A stretch of DNA of 64,000 nt from Erinaceus europaeus (lineage: Eukaryota; Chordata; Mammalia; Eulipotyphla; Erinaceidae), in the NCBI RefSeq assembly GCF_950295315.1, contig NC_080177.1, forward strand, positions 79,041,589-79,105,588, written 5' to 3'. The position numbers and the translations under genes are program-made. Under the pieces are notes generated by a model. That model made no database searches. It was given only the letters and a program-made list of their open reading frames with translations, and was not told where the DNA came from. This document shows positions 11,949 through 23,388 of the stretch, piece by piece (position 1 is the first letter of the stretch; each line of letters starts with the position of its first letter).

Positions 11949-11984
<36 letters not shown>

Positions 11985-12075
11985 CGCAGAGGGAGGCTGA
12001 GTGCACAAGACCTGCGTGCATGGGGTTGAATGTGACTCGTGGTGCCGCTGTCTCTCTGTCTCTCAACACTGAAGA
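11795..12075 (+). mobile_element. degraded tRNA-like SINEs (SINE-D)
   Basis: Two weak heads are separated by a (GA)n tract, with AGGTTTAATCCCTG at about 11845 as a B-box-like motif. Boundaries are uncertain. Confidence 0.4.
11948..11982. repeat. (GA)n microsatellite
   Basis: A near-perfect GA tract. Confidence 0.95.
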
Positions 12076-12509
12076 GCGGGACCCAGCCCAGCCACAGCAC
12101 AAGGCTCTCTCTCTCACCCCAGTTCTCTTCCTGGAGGCTCACACACGGGAATGCTGAGTGGGGTAGCCCAGTGGCAGCTCTAAGGAAGGGATTTCGAAGA
12201 GCTGGTGAGCAAGGGGAATTTCAGGCTGTGGCCCACGGAGGCCCAAGGGCCTCTCGCAGCCTCACGCCTTGTGGAGCGACATTTAGCTGGGACACAAGAG
12301 CCCATGCCACTGACCCCTCCCGTCACAGAAACTGCTTCCTTGGGTCTCCATATTGGGTTCCTCTACTTAAAAAAAAAAAGTGGGAGGTCTTGAGCTTGAC
12401 AGCCATTTGGGTGCGCCTGCCCTACTCTGCTTCTCTACTTGAAGGCTAAAGAACAAAGCCTAGAGATTTGCCGTCTTGTTCCAGGGTCAGCCTCCTAGTC
12501 TCTCCACCC

Positions 12510-12690
12510 CATCACACACACACCTCTCTTCCTCTGTTTCCCTCTCTTTAGAGCACTGAGTACTGCTCAGCTCAGCTCTGACTTACAGTACTGCAGGTTC
12601 ATTCAATATAACTGAACCTGGGACTTTGGAGCCTCAGGCATGAGAGTCTCTTTGCATAACCATTATGCTACCTACCCTGACACCACCACC
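12510..12690 (-). mobile_element. SINE-C
   Basis: The head complement is at right (TTTGCATAACCATTATGCTA) and the ACTGCTCAGCTC block at left. Confidence 0.75.
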
Positions 12691-13266
12691 CCCTTTTTCT
12701 CTCTCACTTTTTCCAGTCCTGGAAGCCAGTGGGATGTATTCCTAGGACTTGGGATAAGCAAACATCAGGTGTTCTTGAACAATTCAGCACCTTATCTTTG
12801 GATTAGACATGAGACCACTGGCTGGACAGCAGGACTACGGGTTTCCACCACTGTCCTTTCCCTTGCTAGGATGTCTGCGACCCTCAGGGAACAGAGGGAA
12901 TCCACCTCTGCCAGCGCCGCTTCCTAGTGTTCCAACTCCGCCATTTCTGTGGCAGTAGGTAGTAATGGCAGCACGGGAGCCTCATGAAGTCCTCTGGCCC
13001 CTGCATCACAGTCACTGCCCTGGGGAGGCATAACCAACAGCAGGCAAGTAAGTCTTTCATTTGCCAATAATGGTCAGGCAGGTAGCACTCACTACTCAAG
13101 AAAATAAGTTGTGGTGTGATTGGGTTCCAAGAAATAAGAATTCAGAGCTGGCCATCCTAGGCTGTGCCCTGGAAGAGTTCCCAGGCACACCCGGCCTTCC
13201 TGACTCAGCAGAGCTATGGGCACTCAACTGATGAATGTCAGAAGACCCCTCACCCCTGAGCCGCTG

Positions 13267-13269
<3 letters not shown>

Positions 13270-13307
<38 letters not shown>
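13270..13307. repeat. (GA)n microsatellite
   Basis: An uninterrupted GA tract. Confidence 0.96.
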
Positions 13308-13309
<2 letters not shown>

Positions 13310-14811
13310 TAGAATAGATTTCAGTTGCTGCTTCCAGGCCCGGTGTAGTGACAGCTTAGCTGCAAGCCGCCCTTTCTTTGCAGAGCGTCTCGGGAGAACA
13401 GAGGCATGACAAGAAGACAGTGCATTCCGAGTTCAAACAGGACTGTTCGAATAATTCATTTGGAAAGTGAAATCGAAGAACTCAAATGCAGCCAGAAAAG
13501 ACATTTGCTTTCAATCATTTTCCCTATGTGAATAAATTGAAAGCAAGAAATCTCCAAGCTTCCCCGGTTCCAAAAATCTTAACCCAAGAAGTAGAAGGAA
13601 AGTTCTTTTTCAGAGAAAGTTCTTATTTCTCTCTAACCTTATAAGGAAAACCTGAAATATATATATATATTCTTTCTGGAATAGATACTTTAAAAAAGTC
13701 AGCATCCGTCTTTGGATTTTTAATCTCTCTTCTGGCTACAGAAGTTTCAAAGATTCTCATCTCTGAGGTTACTAAGGAAACCATCTGTACCCTAGGCACC
13801 CAGTCAGAACTGTTAAGTGCTAACTAATGAAGCAGAGAGCACAAAAATCAAGAGTTGGGAATCTTCAAAATGATTTATGTTAATAGAGCACTAACTTCGC
13901 AGTCAAAAGCTCAGAGTGGCCCGTGAGTTTCTATACATGCTGATGCTACAGTTTGGGAGGTGTGCCTTAACTGTCTGGGGGAAGTGTGTGCTTACACACA
14001 GGCGAGGTGGAGAGAACACCTGGACCGGCCAGCCCATTTGTGGATGGGCAACGGTTGGTAGCCTGGCTTCTGTTATTCAACCAACCCTCAGAAAGGCTTT
14101 TCTTAAACGAGGTGTTCTAACTGCTTCCAAGAGACTACAAGTCATTTAACTAGAGACCTAGAGAGCAGGAAAATGCCAAGACTTACTGCTCTGACCTTCC
14201 TGGGGAAAGATTTCCCTATCCTCCAGGCCCTAGTCGCTGCCTAGCAGAGTACTGGCCTGTCTAGCAGGCATCTCCCTCTGGGGCAGACACACCCCAGTTT
14301 CCTTATCCTCAGAGTGAAGAGCCGTAGGGCGCAGCTCAACAAACACCAGCTTCGAGCCTTGGGAGCCAGCAACCATGCTCATCAGAGGACAGAGAAGGTG
14401 GCGGCAAGTCTTAAGTAGGCTTCAGGGGTCTTCTAAGTTGAAGTGAGTAAGATGAATCTCTCATGTGGTCATAGAACGGTCTGGTCACTGACAAATAGCA
14501 AATGCTCAGGACTTGATGGCGGGGGGGGGGGTGAGGCTGAGATTTAGGGAAGGCATGGAGAGTCTGGGATCCAGAGAACTGAGTGGAAAAAATGAGTCTG
14601 GAATGTTCAGAAGGTGAAGATGTACGTGCGGTCTGCTGGAGTGAAGTGGCGTGTAGGAGCTAGCAGGCGAGGAGAGTGTGTGCTAGGCAGGTCTTGTGAG
14701 TGACGGGAGATTGCAGTGTCTACCCGTAGGTCTACCTGGCTGAGGCAGGTCAGTAGAGGCAAAGCCAGGATGGCAGAAGTTAACTGGGGAAGTGGGGGGG
14801 GGGGGGAGTCC

Positions 14812-15288
14812 AAAAAGATCTGTGTAAACCTATGTTCACAGCAGCACAATTTGTAATAGCCAAAACCTGGAAGCCACCCAGGTGTCCAACAACAGATGAG
14901 TGGCTGAGAAAGTTGTGGTCTCTATACACAATGGAATACTACTCAGCTATTAAAAATGGTGACTTCACCTTCTTTACCCCATCTTGGACTGAGCTTGAAG
15001 GAATCATGTGAAGTGAGGTCAGCCAGAAAGAGAAGGACGAAGGTGGGATGATCTCGCTCACAGGCTGAAGTTGAAAAACAAGATCAGAAGAGAAAACACT
15101 CAGCAGAACGGGGGACTGGAGTTGATGTCTTGCATCAAAGTAAAAGACTCTGGGGTGGGGGGGAGGGTTGAGGTCTTGGAACAGGATGGCAGAGGAGGAC
15201 CTCGTGGGGGTGGTATCGTTATGTGGAAATGTTATACGTGTATAAACTACTGTATTTTCCTGTTGACTGTAAACCATCAATCGTAAAG
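14812..15288 (+). mobile_element. L1 3' end (left part, split by LTR)
   Basis: Typical L1 3' text such as CAATGGAATACTACTCAGCT and GAATCATGTGAAGTGAGGTC continues into a hedgehog-type 3' UTR. It is interrupted at 15289 by an LTR. Confidence 0.85.
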
Positions 15289-15651
15289 TGTCGGGCTGTG
15301 CCGCGGAGGAGAGAGAGGAGATCCGGAGCGGAGAGGGAACACAAATCTTCATTCACGCGGACACCTCAGAGTTGGGTGGGAGCGCAGCAGTTCAGGCCAC
15401 GTGGAGCTAACAAAATGGCCGCCTCCCGCTACGCGCAACACCCTTCCCTGCGTTCAGTCACCGATGTGAAAAGCGGGCAAGAGAGAGAGAGAGGCGGAGG
15501 CAGGAGGGCTTTATAGGTAAAAAACCCAGAAGTGACGAGTCGGGACAGGATTGGTTGGGAAAGGCACTCCGGGAATATCAGGAATATCGTTTCAACTCTC
15601 ACGGGAATTTACAATGCCTTGAGGGGATAACATGGTGGATGTGACCCAGCA
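15289..15651 (-). mobile_element. solo LTR inside L1 3' UTR
   Basis: This 363-bp element starts TGTCGGG and ends CCCAGCA on the plus strand. It is flanked by the perfect 6-bp duplication GTAAAG (15283-15288, 15652-15657). In the minus orientation it has a TATA-like CTATAAAG near 15509-15516 and a GC-rich R/U5-like part containing GGCGGCCATTTT. The 6-bp duplication fits a class II (beta-like) retrovirus. No internal genes are attached. Confidence 0.85.
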
Positions 15652-15670
15652 GTAAAGAAATAAATAAGTT
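15652..15670 (+). mobile_element. L1 3' terminus after LTR
   Basis: GTAAAGAAATAAATAAG matches the end of the other L1 3' UTR copies (compare CAGTAAAGGAAAAAA at 27293). Confidence 0.75.
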
Positions 15671-16046
15671 AACTGGGGGCTCTGTGGGAGGAGGGGCCTT
15701 TGAGAGAGAGGACGCTCAAGTTCTTAGAGGAACGTTTCTCTTTGCCAGGCAGCACCAAGTACCTCTGTGGAATTGTTACCCGAGTTATAACGCTCAGTGG
15801 TGCAATGTCAGTAGGGCACACTGGAAATAAGTAGGAACAGGCAAAGATGAACCAACACTAGAGCTGTGAATGCAGGGACAGGACATTTGGAAAAGAGCAA
15901 ACTACCTGTGGGGAAGACCAGATGATGGATGGAAGTGGGGTCTGATGAGCAAGGAAGCAACCATCCTACAGGAAGCCACCACGTGAGCAGCCTGCCATGT
16001 CTGGCCTCTGTCTGACTGTTATGTGCCCCAAGCTCTGCCCCTGTAC

Positions 16047-16212
16047 CTTAAAGTTCTTCTGGGATTCAGACATCGGGCTTTCCAGGTCGATGAGTTTCTT
16101 GAGGTTCTCCTCAATGGTGGACTTTGCTGTTGGCTTAGGGGATGCCCGGAGGTCCCTGGTTGAAGTGCGCAGCCTGGTGTGTGCCATTTCATTGCTGTCG
16201 CTCTGATGGCGC
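16047..16212 (-). CDS. SIPA1L1: SIPA1L1 internal exon ([14 protein letters not shown] ... SESQKNFK)
   Basis: This 166-nt exon is 1+55 codons. The acceptor is CTCTCTTCAG|GCGCCATC and the donor is TTTAAG|GTACAG, ending in phase 0. Its sequence runs [55 protein letters not shown]. The segment [14 protein letters not shown] is a short amphipathic, helix-prone stretch in an otherwise disordered region. It follows the previous exon across a 2.2-kb intron that contains an L1 and its large AT repeat. Confidence 0.97.
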
Positions 16213-16378
16213 CTGAAGAGAGAGGGAAGAGGTAGCAGTCAGTTGGTTCGAGGGCAGGCTGAGGTCTGAAGGGTGTGTGAACCAGTGCAGAACTATGAAG
16301 GAAGAGCAGAGTGACCTCTGTTTCAATTATACTGGCATGGCTCAGCTCGGTACTTGTTAGCGAAACAGAACCAATCTG

Positions 16379-16516
16379 AGATGCAGACCTGCTTCACTGC
16401 TTGTGAAGCGACTCCCCTGCAGGTGGGGAGCCAGGGGCTCAAACCGGGATCCTCACGTCAGTCCTTACGCTTTGCTCCACATGTGCTTAACCTGCTGCGC
16501 TACCGCCTGACTCCCT
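16379..16516 (-). mobile_element. SINE-A, 5' half
   Basis: Only the tRNA-like head and first body block are present (GCGCTACCGCCTGACTCCC at right). Confidence 0.85.
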
Positions 16517-16771
16517 TGATTTTTTTTTTCTTTTTGGGCTGTTCTACTTTGTCAAAACGTTCTTCATAGTAAGGGGTATTCAACTTCCTTCCTCTCTGGT
16601 GCCTCCTGGCCTAGTTAAGGTTCACGTGGACAGACTGTGTGTGACTACTGTCATCAAAGGGGAAAAGGGACAAGTATTGTCAACACCAGAGGAGCAATGA
16701 CCCTGAAATCTGTTCCTCTGATACACTCCCCCCTCACCCCCTGCCTCCAGTGGCTGAGACTCTGCCAGCAG

Positions 16772-16979
16772 AACAAATCCACTGCTCCCGGTGGCCATTT
16801 TTTCCCTCTATTTTTATTAAATAGGACAGAGAAATTGAGAAAGGGTGAGGAGATAGAAGTATAGACACCTGCAGACCTGCTTCACCGCTTGTGAAGTGAG
16901 GATCGGGGGCTCGAACCCCGAATCCTTTGGCACTTGGTAATATGTGCGCTTAACCAGGTGTGCCGCCGCCCAGCCCCCA
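16772..16979 (-). mobile_element. SINE-A, 3' truncated
   Basis: Runs from AATCCACTGCTCCCGGTGGC to GCCGCCGCCCAGCCCCC. Confidence 0.82.
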
Positions 16980-17079
16980 GATATACTTTCTCCTAGGAGA
17001 TCCGAGAGTCTCAACCCAGGGTATCTTACTTTACACATCACTGAAAGACTAAAGTAAAGAAGGACAGGTCTTCCAGAAA

Positions 17080-18270
17080 ACACCTAGAATTGCCAAAACC
17101 ATCTTGAGGAAGAGAAACAGAAACGGGGCATCACACTCCCAGACCTCAAACTAATATTATATTATATTATATTATATTATATTATATTATATTATATTAT
17201 ATTATATTATACTATACTATACTATATTATATTATACTATATTATACTATACTATACTATATTATACTATACTATACTATATTATACTATACTATACTAT
17301 ATTATACTATACTATACTATATTATATTATACTATATTATACTATACTATACTATATTATATTATACTATATTATATTATATTATACTATACTATTATAT
17401 TATATTATACTATACTATACTATATTATATTATACTATACTATATTATATACTATACTATATTATATTATTATATTATATTATACTATACTATATTATAT
17501 TATACTATACTATATTATATTATTATATTATATTATACTATACTATATTATATTATACTATACTATACTATATATTATACTATACTATACTATATTATAC
17601 TATACTATATTATATTATACTATATTATATTATACTATATTATATTATTATATTATATTATTATATTATATTATACTATATTATATATTATAATATACTA
17701 TATTATATTATACTATATTATATTATACTATACTATACTATACTATATTATATTATATTATATTATATTATATTATATTATATTATATTATATTATATTA
17801 TGCCACCATCATCAAAACAGCCTGGTACTGGAACAAAAATAGGCACACAGACCAGTGGAACAGAATTGAAAGCCCAGACCTGAATCCCCCACACCTATGG
17901 ACATCTAATCTTTGATAAAGGGGCCCAAAGTATTAAATGGAAGGAGGAGGCTCTCTTCAATAAATGGTGCTGGGAAAACTGGGTTATAACATGCAGAAGA
18001 ATGAAATTGAACCACCTTATCTCACCAGAAACAAAAATCAACTCCAAATGGATCAAAGACCCGGATGTCAGACCGGAAACTATCAAATACTTAGAGGAAA
18101 ACATTGGTGAAACACTTTCCCACCTACACCTCAAGGACATCTTTGATGAAACAAACCCAATTGCAAGGAAGACTAAAGCAGAAACAAACCAATGGGACTA
18201 CATCAAATTGAAAAGCTTCTGCACATCCAAAGAAACTATCACACAAACAAAGAGACCCCTCACAGAAAGA
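17080..18270 (+). mobile_element. L1 fragment, ORF2 C-terminal part, with AT expansion
   Basis: The sequence reads as the L1 ORF2 end: GAATTGCCAAAACCATCTTG, then after the AT block TGGTACTGGAACAAAAATAG, AATAAATGGTGCTGGGAAAA and ATCAAATTGAAAAGCTTCTG. An open frame from about 18001 gives L1 ORF2p-like protein (DPDVRPETIKYLEENIGE). It is truncated on both sides, in sense on the plus strand and antisense to SIPA1L1. Confidence 0.93.
17150..17801. repeat. (TATTA/TACTA)n microsatellite block inside L1
   Basis: About 650 bp of 5-bp TATTA units with TACTA variants and occasional 3-bp or 8-bp slips. Both ends join L1 sequence. Confidence 0.97.
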
Positions 18271-18440
18271 CAAGTTTTATTTATCTCCCGCTCCCCAGCA
18301 CCACTACCAAACTCACCATTCCCTACCCCCAGCCCGGTCTCTTCACTTGTAGAAAATCTGCCATCATTTCCGTTCTCTCAGGTTAAAGCAATCCCCGCCC
18401 CCCCCCCCCCCCCCAAGGAGAGAAGACAAAGGATCCTTAC

Positions 18441-18683
18441 TTTCTTGTGTCCATGAATCCCACAGAGTTGATGGTTCCTTCAGGCTTCTTCCACCCAATT
18501 AGGTATTTGCTCGTCGCGCCCTGGCGAGGGTAGAAAGTCCGAGGGCCAGACGAGGAGGAGGAGGAAGAGGAGGAGAAGGAAGGGGTGAGCTGTGAGGTGG
18601 TGGCGGGATGGAGCTCTTCTTTAGGTGAACTTCGGGCACTGGTGAAGACCACTGGGCTGGCAGAATGCCGGGAGCTCATGGTA
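18441..18683 (-). CDS. SIPA1L1: SIPA1L1 internal exon with poly-Ser tract ([15 protein letters not shown] ... SVGFMDTR)
   Basis: This 243-nt exon is 1+80 codons+2. The acceptor is CCCCTTAG|TACCATG and the donor is AGAAA|GTAAGG. The reading is [20 protein letters not shown], then a run of nine Ser encoded by an impure TCC/TCT repeat (plus-strand about 18549-18577), then [20 protein letters not shown] and ending [12 protein letters not shown]. The block [10 protein letters not shown] is highly conserved in the family. The ATG inside this exon is not a start, because the splice-acceptor frame runs through it. The intron upstream to the preceding exon is 15.9 kb, the largest complete intron in the window. 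Confidence 0.98.
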
Positions 18684-19074
18684 CTAAGGGGAAGAGAGAG
18701 AAAAAAGGAAAAGATTGAGGTTAACATGCCAGCTATAAACACACGGGCTAGGCCAGGGACTGTGGCCGGGCTAAGCAATGGCGAGCAGTCCATCAAATAT
18801 TAATGAGGGAGACTGGCTGGCCTTCCTTGCTTTCTCACTGTAATTTAACTGTCAAGGTGACAACAGATGGTCACTGGGGCTTAGTCAGCACGTTGAGCTG
18901 AAAAGTAAAAATAGTTAAGACTGTCAGGGGCACCGAAGGATGCTGCGACCCGAAAGTCTGTTTCAGCTCTGGAGTCAAGAAGAGGCAGTGACAGTGAGGT
19001 TGACAGAAAGGGCTGGGCAGCCTGGGAGAGTGGACTCAGGTTCACGCTGAAGAGGGCGGCGGAGACTGGGCAGA

Positions 19075-19278
19075 CCTGCCAGCTCCCCACACACCCCCAG
19101 TTCAGGGACCTGCCAGCTCCCCACACACTCCCAGTTCAGGGTCCTGCCAGCTCCCCACACACTCCCAGTTCAGGGACCTGCCAGCTCCCCACACACTCCC
19201 AGTTCAGGGTCCTGCCAGCTCCCCACACACTCCCAGTTCAGGGTCCTGCCAGCTCCCCACACACTCCCAGTTCAGGGT
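19075..19278. repeat. 34-bp minisatellite, six units
   Basis: Six head-to-tail copies of a unit starting CCTGCCAGCTCCCCACACAC. They differ mainly at the last base (A or T) and one C/T in the first unit. Confidence 0.97.
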
Positions 19279-19489
19279 CCAGGGGGTGGCATGGAGGCCT
19301 CCTCCCCATGGCATCTGACTTTCTTAAAAGCTGTTCACCGGCTGTGTGGATGGTAGAGGATTGCTTCAGCATCCCATAACACATAAAATAAAAACTGGGC
19401 TGGTGAGGCAGCTCTCTGGGTACTGCATGTCCTGCATGGCTGCAGCCCTGGGCTTGACCTCCAGCCCTTTGTAAAAAATGAAAAGATGG

Positions 19490-19770
19490 GGGGCCAGGTG
19501 GTAGCACACCTGGTTAAGCTCACATGGTGCAAAGCACGAGACCCCTGGCTCCCCACCTGCAAAGGGGTTGTTTCGTAAGCAGTGAAGCAGGTCTGTAGGT
19601 GTCTATCTTTCTCTCCCTCTGTCTTCCCCAGCTCTTGATTTCTCTCTGTCCTATCCAACAACAGCAGCAACAACAACAATAGAAAAAAAAAGGGCCTCTA
19701 GGAGCAGTGGAGTTGTAGGGCATGTACTGAGCCCTGGTGATAATCCTGGAGACAAAAAATAATACTAATG
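19490..19770 (+). mobile_element. SINE-A, long
   Basis: The head is GGTGGTAGCACACCTGGTTA. Part of the anticodon-side region is shortened (GCACGAGACCCCTGG). Confidence 0.82.
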
Positions 19771-19925
19771 AATAAATGAAAGATGTCCATCAGAATGAAA
19801 CTGGACTACAGTCATGCCTTACATAAAGTTCAGCTCATAAAAAACTGAAGACTGGAATGTTTGAGATGAAAGCACAAAACTTCTAGAAGTAAAACTTTTT
19901 CCCCCTATATTGGTCTTGGGAAATG

Positions 19926-20249
19926 ATTTATTTATTTATTTTTTTCTTGCCTCCAGGGTTATTGCCAGGGTTTGGGGCCTGCACTATGAATCCACTGCTC
20001 CTGGAGACCATTTTTCTCATTTTTGTTGATGTTACTGGATAGGACAGAGAGAGATTGGGGAGGGGAGAGACAGAGAGGAGGAGAGAGAGAGAGAAAGAGA
20101 GACAAGACACCTGCAGACCTGCTTCACCGCTTATGAAGCAACCCCCCTGCAGGTGGGGAGCCGGGGGCTCGAACTGGGGTCCTTAAGCCAGTCTTTGCAC
20201 TTTGCGCTATGTGCGCTTAGCCCGCCTGCTGCATATCACCGGGCCCCCG
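19926..20249 (-). mobile_element. SINE-A, long
   Basis: Runs from CTTGCCTCCAGGGTTATTGC to CATATCACCGGGCCCCC. Confidence 0.88.
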
Positions 20250-20677
20250 GGAAGTGGTTTTTTTAAAAGTTGAAACTGAAAGCAGAAATAACAAGTGGGA
20301 TTAAATCAAATTGAACAGCTGCTGTGCAGAGCAAGGGGCACCTTCAACAAAGTGGCAGCCAGCCATACACTTCTCCTCTATGTGTACGGACACAAAACTC
20401 AGCCAGGGGAGGGGGGAGACACAGGTGCTGAGAACAGGTGAACCAATGCTACCTGCGACCCATGGGCCAATGTGCTACACTTCAATGAAAGCACACTCCT
20501 AAAAGCAGTCACAGTGGGCATCCTGGGAGAAGAAGGTCTATCAGTCTGTAACATGACGTCACAGCAGAGGGGCGAACAGACAGGGAGAGTGTTTGCGTGT
20601 GACAGAGATAGACGCCTGGGGGAGACAGGACACGGAGCAAGGGTGCACTGGGACGCAGTCTGCACTCATTGGGTCTT

Positions 20678-20980
20678 TTCTGTTACTGTCTTTATTATTT
20701 TACTGCCACCAGGGTTGTCACTGGTGTTCGTTCGGTATCTGCACTACATGAATCCATGGCTCCTGGTGGCCATTTTTTTTCTATTTTATTTTTACTTGAC
20801 AAGACATAGAGAAATTGAGAGGGGAGGGGAGACGGGGTGGCGGGTTGCGGGGGAGACACCTGCAGACCCGCTTCACCTCTCGTGAAGTGTTCTCCCTCAG
20901 GTGGGGAGCAGGAGCTTAAACCCCGATCTTTGTGTATGGTGGTATGTGGGCTTAACTGGGTGTACCATGACCTGGCCCCC
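20678..20980 (-). mobile_element. SINE-A, long
   Basis: Flanked by imperfect 14-bp repeats ACTCATTGGGTCTT and ACTAATGGGGTCTT. Confidence 0.85.
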
Positions 20981-20994
20981 ACTAATGGGGTCTT

Positions 20995-21168
20995 AATTTT
21001 TTTTTCTTTTCCATCCAAGTTACTGCTGAGGCTCAGTGTCTGTACAAGTACACCCCTGGTGACCATTGCTTTTATTCTGTCTCTCTCTTTCTTCCTTTTG
21101 TTCTTCCATTTTTAATTTATTTGATAAGCAAGAGAAACTGAGGAGAAAGAGATAAAGAGAGACACACA
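20995..21168 (-). mobile_element. SINE-A-like, 5' truncated
   Basis: The tail complement is followed by a body that stops where a plus-strand SINE-B head begins. Confidence 0.7.
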
Positions 21169-21169
21169 C

Positions 21170-21375
21170 AGGGACTGGGTGGTGGTGAATCTGGCTGAAC
21201 ACAGAAGTTACAGTGCACAAGAACCCAGGTTTAATCCCCCCGTCCCCACCTGCAGAGGGAGAGCTTCAGAAGTGGTGAAGCAGGGCTGCAGGTGTCTGTC
21301 TCTCTCCTCTGTCTCCCCCTCCACTTTCAATTTCTGTCTCTACCCAACAAGTAAATGAAGAAAGTTAAAGAGAGA
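21170..21375 (+). mobile_element. SINE-B
   Basis: The head is GGGACTGGGTGGTGGTGAATC; it ends in AAAGTTAAAG(AG)n. Confidence 0.82.
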
Positions 21376-21384
21376 GAGAGAGAG

Positions 21385-21532
21385 AGAGAACAGGAGAGCT
21401 CCCAGTGGAGAAGAGATACCACACTACTCCACTCTTGCTGAAGTTTCTTGTGGTGGTTGGGGGCTTGAACTTGGGCACTTGTACATGATAAAGTGTGCGA
21501 TCTAGTGGATGAGCTATCTCCCAGCTCCCACA
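21385..21532 (-). mobile_element. SINE-C-like
   Basis: The head complement GATGAGCTATCTCCCAGCTC is at right. Confidence 0.6.
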
Positions 21533-22703
21533 TCACTGAAAGGCCGTCTTATTTTATTGGGGGGGGGGGGATTAATGGTTTGTAGTACAGTCTTTCACAC
21601 AGTCTCAACCTCCTGTCCCCCCTGACTGGCCTCTAGAACACACCAGGATTCCAATGTCCCTCAGCCTGTCCCCTTCCCTCTTTCCTAAGAGTCCTATGTT
21701 TCAGTGCAATATGCTTTTCCAAGGACAAGTTTCATCTATTTAAAGAAGACCACAGACTAATTATTGGCTTTCATCTGTGAATAATATCTGTCTTCTACTA
21801 GTTTCCACATACGAAACTCTGGTTTACTAATGGGTATAATCTAGACAGCCCTACTGAATAAATGTTTCAATTTGGGAACAAGGGTACAAGCAAAAACAAT
21901 CAACTCTTCATGGGCAGGCCTGCCTTCTTCAGCGTGTATTTACAGCATGAAGCTGAGGTGAGAACTTGAGTGTAGTTGGCCTCTAATTTAATAAGCACAG
22001 GAGGGCCACCTGGGAGCTTTTAAACACATATTCTTGGGCCCTAATCCTCGAGACTTTAATTTCCTAGAAATGGTGGGAGAAGGGTGGGTGCCTGAGTTTG
22101 TGTACTTTGGCAGAATCCCCCTAAGTGTGCACATCAAATGAGAACTACTGCTCAAACCCAGCTGAGTTATTCACATTCTTAGGACTCTGTGGAAATCCCC
22201 CTTTGGATTTTGCCAAGATCAAGGTGAGCGCACGAAAGCAGTGTCTCTCCTATGTCCACTGAGGCCGGCACGTGCTGACACAGGTGTGGACCCCTCGCTC
22301 TGCATGCCTTCCAGAGCCATGGGAATCTGTATTTTAACAAACTCCCAACAGTCTCTCAAGTTCCCTAGAACTTAAGAATAAATGCTGCTCAAGTCACCTC
22401 CCACTGTTAAGCGGGTCTCTCACATTTCTATGGTCCCTGCCCGGGGTCTGCTGGGAGGGCACCTCAACCCTTGGCAGAGACCTGCACCCACAAGCCTGCC
22501 CCAAGGGGATCTGACGTGGCTTTCATTGTAAACCAACGAAAAGGAAGTTTTCTGCTTCACACCTGCAAGGGCGCCCGCGTGGCTGGGGCTAGTTCACTAT
22601 GCAGGCAAGTTCATGGTAATTCAATACGCTGCGATGCAGTCTTCCCACGGCGAATGAGCTCTAGCCAGGGGAATCATGTAAGCAGGTAATGAGCCAGTGA
22701 TTC

Positions 22704-22866
22704 GGGGCAAAGGCAACAATAACAGCCACCAGGGCGTGAGAGAGGGAAGCAGGGACAGCTTTCTGTACCTGTGGCTTCCTGGGGCAAAGGGGCAAAGGCA
22801 ACAATAACAGCCACCAGGGCGTGAGAGAGGGAAGCAGGGACAGCTTTCTGTACCTGTGGCTTCCTG
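22704..22866. repeat. tandem 85-bp duplication
   Basis: Copy 1 is 22704-22788 and copy 2 is 22789-22866 (last 7 bases absent). The copies are identical over the shared length. Confidence 0.96.
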
Positions 22867-23388
22867 CATTGCACAGAAAGGTAATTTAACTGTGAGAAGA
22901 CCAAATTGGGGGGGGGGGGCACGGAGAATTGATTTGGTACTCCTAGTTTGAAGCAAAGAACCCACTCGAGTTTTATAATCTAGATGAATTTCCACAGATC
23001 ATTTCCCCTCTCCCTAGGAAGGGACAAGCCTCAGGTTATCCCGGAACAGGAATGCTGAGAGGGAGGAGGGACACGTACATGCCCACGTTCATACACCATC
23101 TCGGAGCACAGGAGGAAGAGAGGAGCCGGCGGACTGAGAGCCACAGTTTGTGTTATAGATGGCTGGTTGTTTTCTCTTAAATTAGATGTCAGGTAGTTGC
23201 CTAGAAATGCTAAATCGTCTACCGGGAGAACAGCCATGGGCTTACTTTTATTAAGATGTTAAGATGTTAAGACTATTAATGTCAGTCTGCCTATAGTAGC
23301 AATCTTTTTTTTTTTTAATATTTGAAAACATCTTTACATTTTAATCTCAACAAGCCAGAATAATCTACATTCCCTAGAGAATTTCTTT

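Larger units (their letters stand above)
9081..16046. other. SIPA1L1 intron
   Basis: This 7.0-kb intron holds SINEs, a (CA)n tract, two (GA)n tracts, an L1 3' end and a nested LTR. The long stretch 12691-14811 has only a (GA)n tract, a small (AT)n at about 13658-13670 and G runs near 14521 and 14796. I see no exon in it. Confidence 0.8.

Noticed and set aside
15300..15450. CpG-rich patch as a gene promoter or CpG island
   Set aside because: It falls wholly inside a 363-bp LTR with target duplications; kept only as a possible LTR promoter.
18001..18456. 151-codon open frame as a host gene
   Set aside because: It is the C-terminal part of L1 ORF2, and its end runs into ordinary intron.
19075..19278. 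Direct repeats that might suggest a CRISPR array
   Set aside because: Units are contiguous with no unique spacers and the host is a mammal; it is a minisatellite.
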